A stretch of 64,000 nt of DNA from Halobellus litoreus (lineage in GTDB: Archaea; Halobacteriota; Halobacteria; Halobacteriales; Haloferacaceae): positions 1,319,083 to 1,383,082 of the forward strand of contig NZ_JANHAW010000001.1 of NCBI RefSeq assembly GCF_024464595.1, read 5' to 3'. Shown here in pieces: positions 26,534-34,810 of this stretch (position 1 is the first letter of the stretch; every line of letters begins with the position of its first letter). A program made the position numbers and the translations under genes. The notes beneath the pieces are model-generated. The model made no database searches. It saw only the letters and a program-made list of their open reading frames with translations, and was not told where the DNA came from.

Positions 26534-27277
26534 GTGTTCCGCTCTCGCCTCCCTGCCGAGGTCCGCCGCGGCGTCCGCGACGTCGCGCCGCTGCTGGTCG
26601 GCATCGCTCCGTTCGGCCTCGTCGCGGGCGCGGCCGCCGTCGACGCCGGGCTGACGCCGCTGCAGGCCGTCGGCCTCTCGGTCGTCGTCTTCGCCGGCGC
26701 GTCGCAGCTGGCCGCGATCGACCTCTTCGGCAGCAACGCCGAACTGCTCGTGATCCTCCTCACGGGCGTCGTGATCAACCTCCGGATGCTGATGTACTCC
26801 GCCTCGATCGCGCCGCACTTCCGCTCGCTCCGCTCCGTCTGGAAGTCGATCTGCGCGTACGTCCTCACCGATCAGGCCTACGCGCTCTCGATCGCGCGCT
26901 ACACCGACGCCGAGGCCGAACTCGACCCGGCGGAGCGCCGCCGCTACTACCTCGCGGTCGGCGGCTCCCTGTGGATCGTCTGGCAGTGCTGTACGATCCT
27001 GGGCATCGCCGTCGGCGCGCGCGTCCCCGACTCTTGGGGGCTGTCGTTCGCCGTCCCGCTCGTCTTCCTGAGCCTCTTGATCCCCGCGGTCACCTCGAAG
27101 CCGAAGGCGGTCGCCGCGCTCGTCGGCGGGAGCGTCGCCGTCGCGGGCGACGTGTTCGCCGTGCCGCTGGATCTGGGGCTCATCCTCGGCGGCCTCGCGG
27201 GCGTCGTCGCCGGCGTGCTCGCCGCGGAGTGGCTCTCGACCCCGAGCGGTGACTCCGACGTGGGAGGTGGCCACTGA
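26534..27277 (+). CDS. azlC: AzlC family branched-chain amino acid exporter, large subunit
   Basis: 247 residues, about 7 helices. AzlC hallmarks are an N-terminal DVAPLLVGIAPFGLVAGAAA, a VFAGASQLAAIDLFG segment and NLRMLMYSASIAPHF. With AzlD it forms a two-component exporter of branched-chain amino acids or related compounds. GTG start. The stop overlaps the azlD ATG by one base, so the pair is coupled. Confidence 0.92.
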   Translation: MFRSRLPAEVRRGVRDVAPLLVGIAPFGLVAGAAAVDAGLTPLQAVGLSVVVFAGASQLAAIDLFGSNAELLVILLTGVVINLRMLMYSASIAPHFRSLRSVWKSICAYVLTDQAYALSIARYTDAEAELDPAERRRYYLAVGGSLWIVWQCCTILGIAVGARVPDSWGLSFAVPLVFLSLLIPAVTSKPKAVAALVGGSVAVAGDVFAVPLDLGLILGGLAGVVAGVLAAEWLSTPSGDSDVGGGH

Positions 27278-27612
27278 TGCCGACCGAGTACGGACCGCTG
27301 GCGGTCTGGAGCGTCGTGGTCGCGCTGGGACTCGCGACGTTCGGCATCCGCGCCTCCTTTATCCACCTGTTCGGCCGCGTCGACGACGTGCCCGACAGAG
27401 CGACGAACGCGCTCCGGTTCGTCCCGCCGGCGGTGTTCGCCGCCCTCGTCGCCCCCGCGTTCGTCGCTCCCGAGGGCGCGATCGCCGTCGTCGGCAACGA
27501 GCGCTTGCTCGCGGGTGTCGTCGCCGCCGGCGTCACCTGGTACCTCGACGACGTCTTCGCGACCATCGTCGCCGGGATGGCGACGCTGTGGTTGCTGCGG
27601 TTCGGAGTCTGA
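27277..27612 (+). CDS. azlD: AzlD family small subunit of amino acid exporter
   Basis: 111 residues with four helices. FGIRASFIHLFG and a central LRFVPPAVFAALVAPA are characteristic of AzlD. It is the small partner of AzlC, sharing one base with its stop codon. Length is typical of the family (about 100-115). Confidence 0.92.
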   Translation: MPTEYGPLAVWSVVVALGLATFGIRASFIHLFGRVDDVPDRATNALRFVPPAVFAALVAPAFVAPEGAIAVVGNERLLAGVVAAGVTWYLDDVFATIVAGMATLWLLRFGV

Positions 27613-27720
27613 CGGTCCTCGTGGGAGGCGGCGGCCGTCGCCCGGCGGGCGCGGGATAAACGCCGCCTGCGTGTGTCGGCGTTGAACGGGGAACAACCGA
27701 CCGACGCCGGAACGGCTGTA

Positions 27721-27730
27721 CATTTAATTC
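27721..27730 (+). promoter_or_regulatory. TATA-like box of the acyl-CoA ligase gene
   Basis: CATTTAATTC lies 22-31 bases ahead of the ATG at 27752, consistent with a leaderless transcript. The rest of the 139-base gap after azlD shows nothing else. Confidence 0.5.
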
Positions 27731-27751
27731 ACCCCGGCGTCTCGTGGTCGT

Positions 27752-29719
27752 ATGGAGTGGCGGGACGCGGAGACGACGTTCGACGACGACGTCCTCGACG
27801 AGACGACGCTGCCCCGGATGTTCGACGAGAGCGCCGCGCGGAATGCCGACGGCGTCGCTCAGCGGTACAAGGGCGGGATCTACGACCGTTCGCTCGTCGC
27901 CGAAGGCGTCGTTTCACCCGCGCCGGACGGCGACTACGCCGATCTGACGTACGCCGAGATGCGCGGCATCGTCCGCCGGCTCGCGGCCGGGTTCCGCGAC
28001 CTCGGCGTCGATGCCGGCGACCGCGTCGGCATCCTCGCGAACACCCGGATGGAGTGGGCCCAGACCGACTTCGCGCTGCTCTCGGTCGGCGGCGTCGTCA
28101 CCACGGTCTACACCTCCTCCTCGGAGTCACAGGTCGAGTACCTCCTCTCGGATCCCGGCGCGACCGGCGTGGTCGTCGAGAACGCCGATTTGCTCTCGAA
28201 GGTGCTCGCCGTCGAGGACGACCTCTCGCTGGAGTTCGTCGTCGTCCTCGACGAGATCCCCGACGGGAGCGGGATGGCCGGCGCGGTCCGCGACCGCGAC
28301 GACGTCCACACGCTCGGCGAGGTCCACGCCCGCGGTGCCGACGGCTTCGACGCCGCCGACTTCGAGTCGTGGCTGGACGACCGCGACCTCGACGATCCGG
28401 CCTCGCTCATCTACACGTCGGGGACGACCGGTCGGCCGAAGGGCGTCGAACTGACCCACCGGAACTTCCGCGCGAACGTCGACGGCTGTTACCGGCGGTT
28501 CGGCCCCCGACCGGACAGAGAGCGGGGGGCCATCTCGCCCGAAGCGACGACGCTTTCGTTCCTCCCGCTCGCGCACGTCTTCGAGCGTCTCGCGGGACAC
28601 TTCCTGATGTTCGCCGCCGGCGCGACCGTCGCCTACGCGGAGAGCCCCGACACGCTCCGCGAGGACTTCCGGGCCGTCCGGCCGACGGTGGGAACGTCGG
28701 TCCCGCGGGTCTACGAGAAACTCTACGACGCGATCCGCTCGCAGGCGTCCGAATCGGCGGTGAAGCGGCGCATCTTCGAGTGGGCGGTCGAGGTCGGGCG
28801 CGCGTACGAGACCGCGGACGAACCGGGCCTCCTCCTGTCGGCGAAACACCGGCTCGCGGACCGACTGGTCTTCGAGCAGGTTCGGGAGGCGCTCGGCGGC
28901 CGCGTCGAGTTCCTCATCAGCGGCGGCGGCAGCCTCTCGCCGGATCTGTGTCGCCTCTATCACGCGATGGGGCTGCCGATCCTGGAGGGATACGGGCTCA
29001 CGGAGACCGCACCGGTCGTCGCCGCCAACCCCCCGGAGCACCCGCGCATCGGCACGATCGGCCCGCCGCTTTCGAACGTCGAGATCCGGCTGGACCGGTC
29101 GATCGTCGCTGATGACACCGAGGAGTCCGACGTCGGCTCCGACGCCGCAGTGGGCGAACTGCTCGTCCGCGGGCCGAGCGTCTTCTCCCGGTACTGGAAC
29201 CGCCCCGACGAGACGGCCGCGGCGTTCACCGACGACGGCTGGTTCCGGACCGGCGACATCGTCGAACGCGGCCCCGACGACTACCTCACGTTCCGCGAGC
29301 GGGCCAAGCGGCTCCTGGTCCTCTCGACGGGCAAGAACGTCGCGCCCGGACCGATCGAAGACGCGTTCGCGGCCAGCCCCGTGATCGAGCAGTGCCTCGT
29401 CGTCGGCGACGGCCGCAAGTTCGTCTCCGCGCTCTTCGTTCCGAACGACGAGGGAATCCGCGAGTGGGCCGACCGGGAGGGGATCGACCTCCCCGAAGAC
29501 CGGACGAAGCGCGCCCGTGACGAGCGGGTCCGCCGACGGATCCAACGCGAGGTCGACGCGGTGAACGAGCGCTTCGAGTCCCACGAGCGGATCAAGCGGT
29601 TCCGGATCCTCCCCAGGGAGTTCTCCACCGACGACGACACGCTGACCCCGACGATGAAGAAGAAGCGGCGGAACATCCTGGACCGATACGCCGACCAGAT
29701 CGAGATGCTCTACGACTGA
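27752..29719 (+). CDS. Long-chain acyl-CoA synthetase (AMP-forming)
   Basis: 655 residues of the adenylate-forming superfamily. The P-loop-like AMP motif LIYTSGTTGRPKG (about residue 220 on), the motif EGYGLTETAPVV, and GWFRTGDIVERGPDDYL followed by the hinge and C-terminal lysine region LTPTMKKKRRNI are all visible. It activates a carboxylic acid with ATP and joins it to CoA. The overall form is that of FadD15-like long-chain enzymes; the acid is not determined. Haloarchaeal lipids are ether-linked, so it most likely serves fatty acid breakdown, alongside the thiolase about 2 kb downstream. Confidence 0.93.
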   Translation: MEWRDAETTFDDDVLDETTLPRMFDESAARNADGVAQRYKGGIYDRSLVAEGVVSPAPDGDYADLTYAEMRGIVRRLAAGFRDLGVDAGDRVGILANTRMEWAQTDFALLSVGGVVTTVYTSSSESQVEYLLSDPGATGVVVENADLLSKVLAVEDDLSLEFVVVLDEIPDGSGMAGAVRDRDDVHTLGEVHARGADGFDAADFESWLDDRDLDDPASLIYTSGTTGRPKGVELTHRNFRANVDGCYRRFGPRPDRERGAISPEATTLSFLPLAHVFERLAGHFLMFAAGATVAYAESPDTLREDFRAVRPTVGTSVPRVYEKLYDAIRSQASESAVKRRIFEWAVEVGRAYETADEPGLLLSAKHRLADRLVFEQVREALGGRVEFLISGGGSLSPDLCRLYHAMGLPILEGYGLTETAPVVAANPPEHPRIGTIGPPLSNVEIRLDRSIVADDTEESDVGSDAAVGELLVRGPSVFSRYWNRPDETAAAFTDDGWFRTGDIVERGPDDYLTFRERAKRLLVLSTGKNVAPGPIEDAFAASPVIEQCLVVGDGRKFVSALFVPNDEGIREWADREGIDLPEDRTKRARDERVRRRIQREVDAVNERFESHERIKRFRILPREFSTDDDTLTPTMKKKRRNILDRYADQIEMLYD

Positions 29720-29750
29720 TCTGCGGGTCGGTCGCCGCGGTCATCTGTAC

Positions 29751-29758
29751 TTTTATAC
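29751..29758 (+). promoter_or_regulatory. TATA box of the antiporter-RCK gene
   Basis: TTTTATAC lies 22-29 bases ahead of the ATG at 29780 and supports a leaderless transcript. Confidence 0.6.
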
Positions 29759-29779
29759 CGCGCGGATTCGTCGCAATCG

Positions 29780-31666
29780 ATGTATGGGGGACCGATAGTG
29801 GCGGCCGCCGGTGGCTCGTTTCTGCTCCCGATCGTCGCGTCGATCATCGCCATCGGCGTGATCGCGCAGGTCCTCGCAGACCGGTTTCAGGTCCCCAGCG
29901 TCGTGTTTCTCATCGCCGCCGGCGTCCTCCTCGGCCCGGAAGTGCTCGGCGTCGTCGGCCCCGACTCCTTCGGCAACGCGCTCGGGGCCATCGTCGGCCT
30001 CTCGGTGGCGATCATCGTCTTCGAGGGCGCGTTTCACCTCCGGATCGAGAAGTTGCGCGAGGCCCCGGCGGCGACGCTGAAGCTGATCACGTTCGGGGCC
30101 GCCGTCGCGCTCGTCGGGACCGCCACCGCTGTCCATTTCCTGCTCAGCGCGCCGTGGGACATCTCGTTCCTCGTCGGCGCGCTCCTCGTGGCGACCGGGC
30201 CGACGGTCGTCACGCCGATCCTCGACGTCGTCCCCACCCGCGACCGCGTGGCGGCCGTACTGGAGACGGAGGGCATCGTCAACGACGTGACGGCGGCGAT
30301 CACCGCGGTCGTCATCTTCAACGCGATCAACGTCGGCATCGACGAACCGCTGCCGCTTCTGACGCTGTTCGCCGAACGCCTCGGCGTCGGCGTCGTCGTC
30401 GGCGGGGTGGTCGCCGCGCTCCTGTATTACGGGCTCCGGTACGTCGACCTCTCGCCTGGGAACGCGCCGCGCAACGCGCGCCTGCTCGTCCTCGCCGGCG
30501 CGCTCGTCGCCTACGGCGCTGCGGACACGATCGATACGGAGGCGGGCGTCGCGGCCGTCGCGACCGCGGGGATCCTCCTCGGGAACGCCGACATCCCCTA
30601 CGAGGACGAGATCTCGGCGTTCAAAGGCGACGTGACGCTCGTGGTCCTCTCCTTCGTGTTCATCGCCCTCGCGGCGCTCCTGCGGTTCGACGTGCTCGTC
30701 ACGCTCGGCGTCCGCGGCCTCCTCGTCGCCGGGATCGTGGCGCTCGTTCTCCGCCCGGCGCTCGTCTTCGCCTCCGCGACGGGCGGTCGCTTCACCACCG
30801 GCGAGAAGTGGTTTATGAGTCTCGTCGGGCCGCGGGGGATCATCCCGGCGTCGGTCGCGACGCTCTTCGCGATCGGGCTCCGGGACGCGGGGCGAGCCGC
30901 CGCGGCGGACCTGCTCGTCGGAACCGTCTTTCTCGTCATCTTCGTCACGGTCGTCTTCGAGGGCGGATTCGCCCGACGGATCGCGGACTACTTCGACATC
31001 ATACCAATGCGCGTACTCATCATCGGAGGCGGACGGGTGGGCCGAACGCTCGCCGAACGCCTCGAAGACCGCGGCGAGAACGTAGTGCTCATCGAACAAA
31101 ACGAAGAAGCCATCGAAACCGCCCGGAACGCCGGATTCACCGTCCACAAGGGCGACGGGACCGACACCGACGTGCTCCGATCGGCCGGGGCTGAGAACGC
31201 CCGCATCGTCGTCGGAGCGACCGGCGACGACGACGTGAACCTGCTCGTCTCACAGCTGAGCAGTTCGAAGTTCGACCCTGAGACCGTCCTGGCTCGGGTG
31301 AACAACCCCGACAACGCCGAGGCGTTCGAGGAACTCGGCGTCCGGACCATCTCGGCGACGCTCGCGACGGCGCAGGCGATGGACAACTACATCGAGCGGC
31401 CGTCGATGATGGACTGGATGGACGAAGTCGGCCACACCGGGGACATCCAGGAAGCCGAGGCCACCTCCGACGCGGTCGTCGGGCGGACGATGCGCGAGCT
31501 CGGTCCGAAACTCCCCGACGACTGCCTGATCGCGCTCGTCGAACGGAACGGCGACACGCAGGTCCCCGGTGCGGAGTTCACCTTCGAGCGGGGCGATCGA
31601 CTGACCGTCTTCGGCGGCCGCGACGAGGTTCGCGAGGCGATCCGGATGATCGACGCCGACGCGTAG
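29780..31666 (+). CDS. Cation:proton antiporter fused to RCK (TrkA-N and TrkA-C) domains
   Basis: 628 residues. A CPA-type antiporter core of about 12 helices (residues ~10-400; GPTVVTPILDVVPTRDRVAA, LETEGIVNDVTAAI and the late LVGPRGIIPASVATLFA) is joined to a Rossmann NAD-binding RCK domain (about 410-530, MRVLIIGGGRVGRTLAERL) and a TrkA-C domain (about 545-628). It exchanges Na+ or K+ for protons under control of the bound nucleotide. It resembles haloarchaeal NhaP-type proteins. The next gene is convergent, with a 26-bp tandem array between them. Confidence 0.92.
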   Translation: MYGGPIVAAAGGSFLLPIVASIIAIGVIAQVLADRFQVPSVVFLIAAGVLLGPEVLGVVGPDSFGNALGAIVGLSVAIIVFEGAFHLRIEKLREAPAATLKLITFGAAVALVGTATAVHFLLSAPWDISFLVGALLVATGPTVVTPILDVVPTRDRVAAVLETEGIVNDVTAAITAVVIFNAINVGIDEPLPLLTLFAERLGVGVVVGGVVAALLYYGLRYVDLSPGNAPRNARLLVLAGALVAYGAADTIDTEAGVAAVATAGILLGNADIPYEDEISAFKGDVTLVVLSFVFIALAALLRFDVLVTLGVRGLLVAGIVALVLRPALVFASATGGRFTTGEKWFMSLVGPRGIIPASVATLFAIGLRDAGRAAAADLLVGTVFLVIFVTVVFEGGFARRIADYFDIIPMRVLIIGGGRVGRTLAERLEDRGENVVLIEQNEEAIETARNAGFTVHKGDGTDTDVLRSAGAENARIVVGATGDDDVNLLVSQLSSSKFDPETVLARVNNPDNAEAFEELGVRTISATLATAQAMDNYIERPSMMDWMDEVGHTGDIQEAEATSDAVVGRTMRELGPKLPDDCLIALVERNGDTQVPGAEFTFERGDRLTVFGGRDEVREAIRMIDADA

Positions 31667-31712
31667 TCGACGCCGACGCCCGGGCGGAGCGCCGCGCGCC
31701 GTCCCCCGACCC

Positions 31713-31838
31713 GAGTCCCGCGTATCGTCTCGCGACTGGCGGTCCGCGTATCGTCTCGCAGCCGGAGTCCCGCGTATCGTCTCGCAGCCGGAGTCCCGCG
31801 CATCGTCTCGCGGCCGGAGTCCCGCGCGTCGTCGATAG
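31713..31838. repeat. 26-bp tandem repeat array, four full copies plus a partial
   Basis: Units start at 31713, 31739, 31765 and 31791, with a partial one at 31817. The consensus begins GAGTCCCGCGTATCGTCTCG and ends CAGCCG. Unit 3 matches the consensus; the others differ at one to four positions. It lies between the convergent ends of the antiporter and thiolase genes and has no spacers. Confidence 0.88.
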
Positions 31839-31879
31839 ATGGAACAACTGAGACCGCCGAGGGTCGCGATCGAGCGCGA

Positions 31880-33013
31880 CTACCGCGAGAACTCGATGGC
31901 CGCCCCCTGTCCGAAGCCGACGCAGAGCGTCGCGAGCCCGCGGTCGGCGTCGCGCTTTCGCATCTCGTGAATCAGCGTCACCGGCAGGCGCGCCCCCGAC
32001 GCCCCGAGCGGGTGGCCGATCGCGATCGCCCCGCCGTTGACGTTGTACCGCTCCGGATCGACGCCGAGTTCGCGTCGCGCGTAGACGCACTGGCTGGCGA
32101 ACGCCTCGTTGAGTTCGACCAGGTCGTAGTCGTCGACGTCGGTGCCGGCGCGCGAAAGCAGGTTCCGGGTCGCCGGGACCGGACCGATACCCATCACTGT
32201 CGGATCGACGCCCGCGACGGCGTTGGTGCCGATCTCCGCGAGGACGTCGAGCCCGTGATCCTCGGCGAACGCCCGCGAGGTGACGAGCGTCGCGGCCGCA
32301 CCGTCCGTCACCTGCGAGGAGTTGCCGGCGGTGACGCTGCCGTCGCCGGTGAACGCCGGCGAGAGTTCCGAGAGCGCCTCCAGCGAGGTGTCCGGCCTGA
32401 TCCCCTCGTCCTCGGAGATCGTCCCGTCCTCCGTCTCGATCGGGACGATCTCGTCGCCGAAGCGTCCCGACTCGGTCGCCTCGGCGGCGCGCTGGTGCGA
32501 CCGAAGCGCGTACTCGTCCTGAGCTTCCCGGGAGACGTCGTACTCCTCGGCGACCTTCTCGGCGGTCATCCCCATCTGGAGTTCGAAGACGTTGTACCGA
32601 TCGGAGAGTTCCGGGTGAAGGTGCTGGTAGGAGTCGCCGTCCATCGGCACGCGGCTCATACTCTCGACGCCGCCGGCGAGGACGCACTCGCGGTTGCCCG
32701 CCGCGACCGCATCGGACGCGGAGATGATCGCCTGCATCGACGAGGCGCACCAGCGGTTGATCGACGTCGCCGGGACGCCCTCGCCCAGCTCCGACAGCAG
32801 CGCGATCACGCGGGCGACGTTGTTGTCCTGCTCGTCGCGCTGCTGGGCGACGCCCCACATCAGGTCGTCGACGGCGTCGCTCTCGAGTCCGGTCTCGGCC
32901 AGGATGTGGTCGATCAGCGCGGTCGAGAGGTCCTCGCTCCGGACGTCCTCGAAGACGCCGCCGGCCTTTCCGAACGGCGTACGGTGTGCAGCGGCGATGA
33001 CTGGCGTTGGCAT
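31880..33013 (-). CDS. Thiolase (acetyl-CoA acyltransferase)
   Basis: 377 residues of the thiolase fold. The acyl-binding Cys89 ([12 protein letters not shown]), His334 ([11 protein letters not shown]) and the acid/base Cys364 (LCVGFGQG) are present. Position 367 carries Phe where most degradative thiolases have Gly (CVGGGQG), a small oddity near the active site. It cleaves 3-ketoacyl-CoA or runs the reverse condensation; the FadA-like form suggests beta-oxidation, matching the acyl-CoA ligase nearby. The ATG at 33013 follows a TATA box at 33038-33045. Confidence 0.92.
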   Translation of the reverse strand: MPTPVIAAAHRTPFGKAGGVFEDVRSEDLSTALIDHILAETGLESDAVDDLMWGVAQQRDEQDNNVARVIALLSELGEGVPATSINRWCASSMQAIISASDAVAAGNRECVLAGGVESMSRVPMDGDSYQHLHPELSDRYNVFELQMGMTAEKVAEEYDVSREAQDEYALRSHQRAAEATESGRFGDEIVPIETEDGTISEDEGIRPDTSLEALSELSPAFTGDGSVTAGNSSQVTDGAAATLVTSRAFAEDHGLDVLAEIGTNAVAGVDPTVMGIGPVPATRNLLSRAGTDVDDYDLVELNEAFASQCVYARRELGVDPERYNVNGGAIAIGHPLGASGARLPVTLIHEMRKRDADRGLATLCVGFGQGAAIEFSR

Positions 33014-33037
33014 AGAAGTCAATGGCGTCCGCGCCGG

Positions 33038-33045
33038 CATAAAAG
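33038..33045 (-). promoter_or_regulatory. TATA box of the thiolase gene
   Basis: CTTTTATG on the minus strand lies 25-32 bases ahead of the ATG at 33013, which excludes the longer open frame. The rest of the 201-base gap to the AAA gene shows only GC-rich sequence and the AAA gene's own CTTATGC box (about 33184-33190). Confidence 0.6.
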
Positions 33046-33214
33046 GGGGAGAACGCGGGGAACCGCACACGGAGTTGTACGCAGGCGGTGTTTCTGCGGC
33101 CGGTCGGTCGCGCCGTGCACCGCGCGCCGGTAGTTAGGTACCACCTTACGGCCGGGAGCGGCCGCTACGGACGTTTCGACGCGCTTATGCGGATGAGCCG
33201 GCAAGGTCTTTGGG

Positions 33215-34579
33215 ATGACTAACCGGGCTCTCGAAGTCGTCGAGTTCCTCCTCACGGCGCACCTCTACAGCGATAACCGTGACCTCGACGAGAACGATCT
33301 GCCACCGCGATACCGACGGGTTTTCTGGACGGAGCCGTCCGAGGACGACGAAGACGACGACAGTCCCAACGTCGTCGGCATCGAGCGACCGCTCGTCGTC
33401 ACCGACAGCGTCGCGCGGAAAGCGACCGGGGTCGAGCACCCCTGGGAGGCCATCTCCGATCTGCTCTTCACCCAGCGCGAGGAGTTCTCGGGTCGCATCT
33501 CCCTGACGCAACCCGAGATGGCCATCGAGTGGTATCTCGACCGCGCCGACCGCGAGCGGCTCGAGACGAATCCGACCATCGCAGCCGCCGTCGAGGACCG
33601 CGAGACGGTCGACGTGACGCACGACGAGGCGCGCGAGCACACGCGCCCGATCCAGGCCGACCGCGTCTGGATCGACAGCCTGCTCGAGGAGTACTTCGAC
33701 GAGGACGAGGACGCCGAGATGCTGGATCTCGTGCAGGTCCGCGCGCCCGAGGAGATCGAGATGACGCTGGACGACCTCGTGCTCACCGGCGATCAGGAGG
33801 GCGAGATCCACAAACTGATGCAGGCGATCGAGCACCGCGAGTACCTCGCAGGGATCGGCCTGCGCGAGATCGGGAAGATCCTCTTCGTCGGCCCGCCGGG
33901 GACCGGGAAGACCACGGTCTCCCGCGCACTCGCCCACGAGTTGGGGCTCCCCTTCGTCGAGGTGAAGCTCTCGATGATCACGAGTCAGTATCTCGGTGAG
34001 ACCGCCAAGAACGTCGAGAAGACCTTCGAGGTCGCCAAGCGACTCTCGCCGTGTATCCTCTTCATCGACGAGTTCGACTCCGTCGCGAAGACGCGTCGCT
34101 CCGACGAGCACGCGGCGCTGAAGCGCGCGGTCAACACGCTCCTGAAGAGCATCGACGACATCTCGCTCATCCGCGACGAGGTGATCCTCATCGGCGCGAC
34201 CAACCACCCCGACCAGCTCGACGCGGCGGCGTGGCGGCGCTTCGACGAGATCGTGAACTTCCCGAAGCCCGACCGGGATATGCGCGCGGACATCCTCCGC
34301 ATCATCACCAGGCGGATGGACATCGAGGAGTTCGATCCCGAGGCCGTCGCCGAACTGACGGAGGGGCTCACCGGCTCCGACCTCCGGATGGTGCTCCGCG
34401 AGGCCGTGTTGGAGGCGCTGACCGAAGAGCGGATGACGCTCACGCAGGACGACATCGTCGAGGCCGTCGAGGACTTCGAGGAACGCGACAACCTCAAGAA
34501 CATGGATATGATGTCGGACGGAGAACAGCTCGTCGCGGGCGATGGCGGCGGCGGGCACTCTCACGATCACGACCACTGA
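33215..34579 (+). CDS. AAA family ATPase with His-rich tail
   Basis: 454 residues. An N-terminal domain of about 190 residues without a recognised fold precedes one classical AAA module: Walker A GPPGTGKT at 226-233, Walker B CILFIDEFDS, and the second region of homology GATNHPDQLDAAAWRRFDEI. The single module resembles the proteasome-activating/CDC48 group, but there is no N-terminal coiled coil or OB fold and no HbYX end. The C-terminus is HSHDHDH, a possible metal-binding tail. The substrate is unknown; a 16-bp tandem array follows the stop. Confidence 0.88.
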   Translation: MTNRALEVVEFLLTAHLYSDNRDLDENDLPPRYRRVFWTEPSEDDEDDDSPNVVGIERPLVVTDSVARKATGVEHPWEAISDLLFTQREEFSGRISLTQPEMAIEWYLDRADRERLETNPTIAAAVEDRETVDVTHDEAREHTRPIQADRVWIDSLLEEYFDEDEDAEMLDLVQVRAPEEIEMTLDDLVLTGDQEGEIHKLMQAIEHREYLAGIGLREIGKILFVGPPGTGKTTVSRALAHELGLPFVEVKLSMITSQYLGETAKNVEKTFEVAKRLSPCILFIDEFDSVAKTRRSDEHAALKRAVNTLLKSIDDISLIRDEVILIGATNHPDQLDAAAWRRFDEIVNFPKPDRDMRADILRIITRRMDIEEFDPEAVAELTEGLTGSDLRMVLREAVLEALTEERMTLTQDDIVEAVEDFEERDNLKNMDMMSDGEQLVAGDGGGGHSHDHDH

Positions 34580-34594
34580 AACGGGTGCGGTGCG

Positions 34595-34706
34595 GCCACG
34601 ACTGACGGCGGCGACGACTGACAGTGGTGGCGACTGACAGCGGCGACGACTGACAGCGGCGACGACTGACGGCGGCCACGACTGACAGTGGGGCGACCGA
34701 CAGTTG
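34595..34706. repeat. 16-bp tandem repeat array, seven copies
   Basis: Units start at 34595 and follow every 16 bases through 34691. The consensus is GCGACGACTGACAGCG, with units 4 and 5 differing at one base. It lies between the AAA ATPase and uvrB, starting 15 bases after the AAA stop and ending about 105 bases before the uvrB ATG. It is non-coding, with no spacers. Confidence 0.88.
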
Positions 34707-34810
34707 CGGCGATCCACTCGCCGCCACTGCCGACCGGCGGCGCTCTCTGGGTGAGGCGTGCGTCGTCCCGACCGACCGTCTCAAGTGCCTGTACCCCCAA
34801 CGAATTTCCG

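Noticed and set aside
31578-33068. 496-residue minus-strand frame overlapping the thiolase
   Set aside because: Arg/Gly-rich shadow frame that runs through the 26-bp repeats; the thiolase in another frame has conserved catalytic residues.
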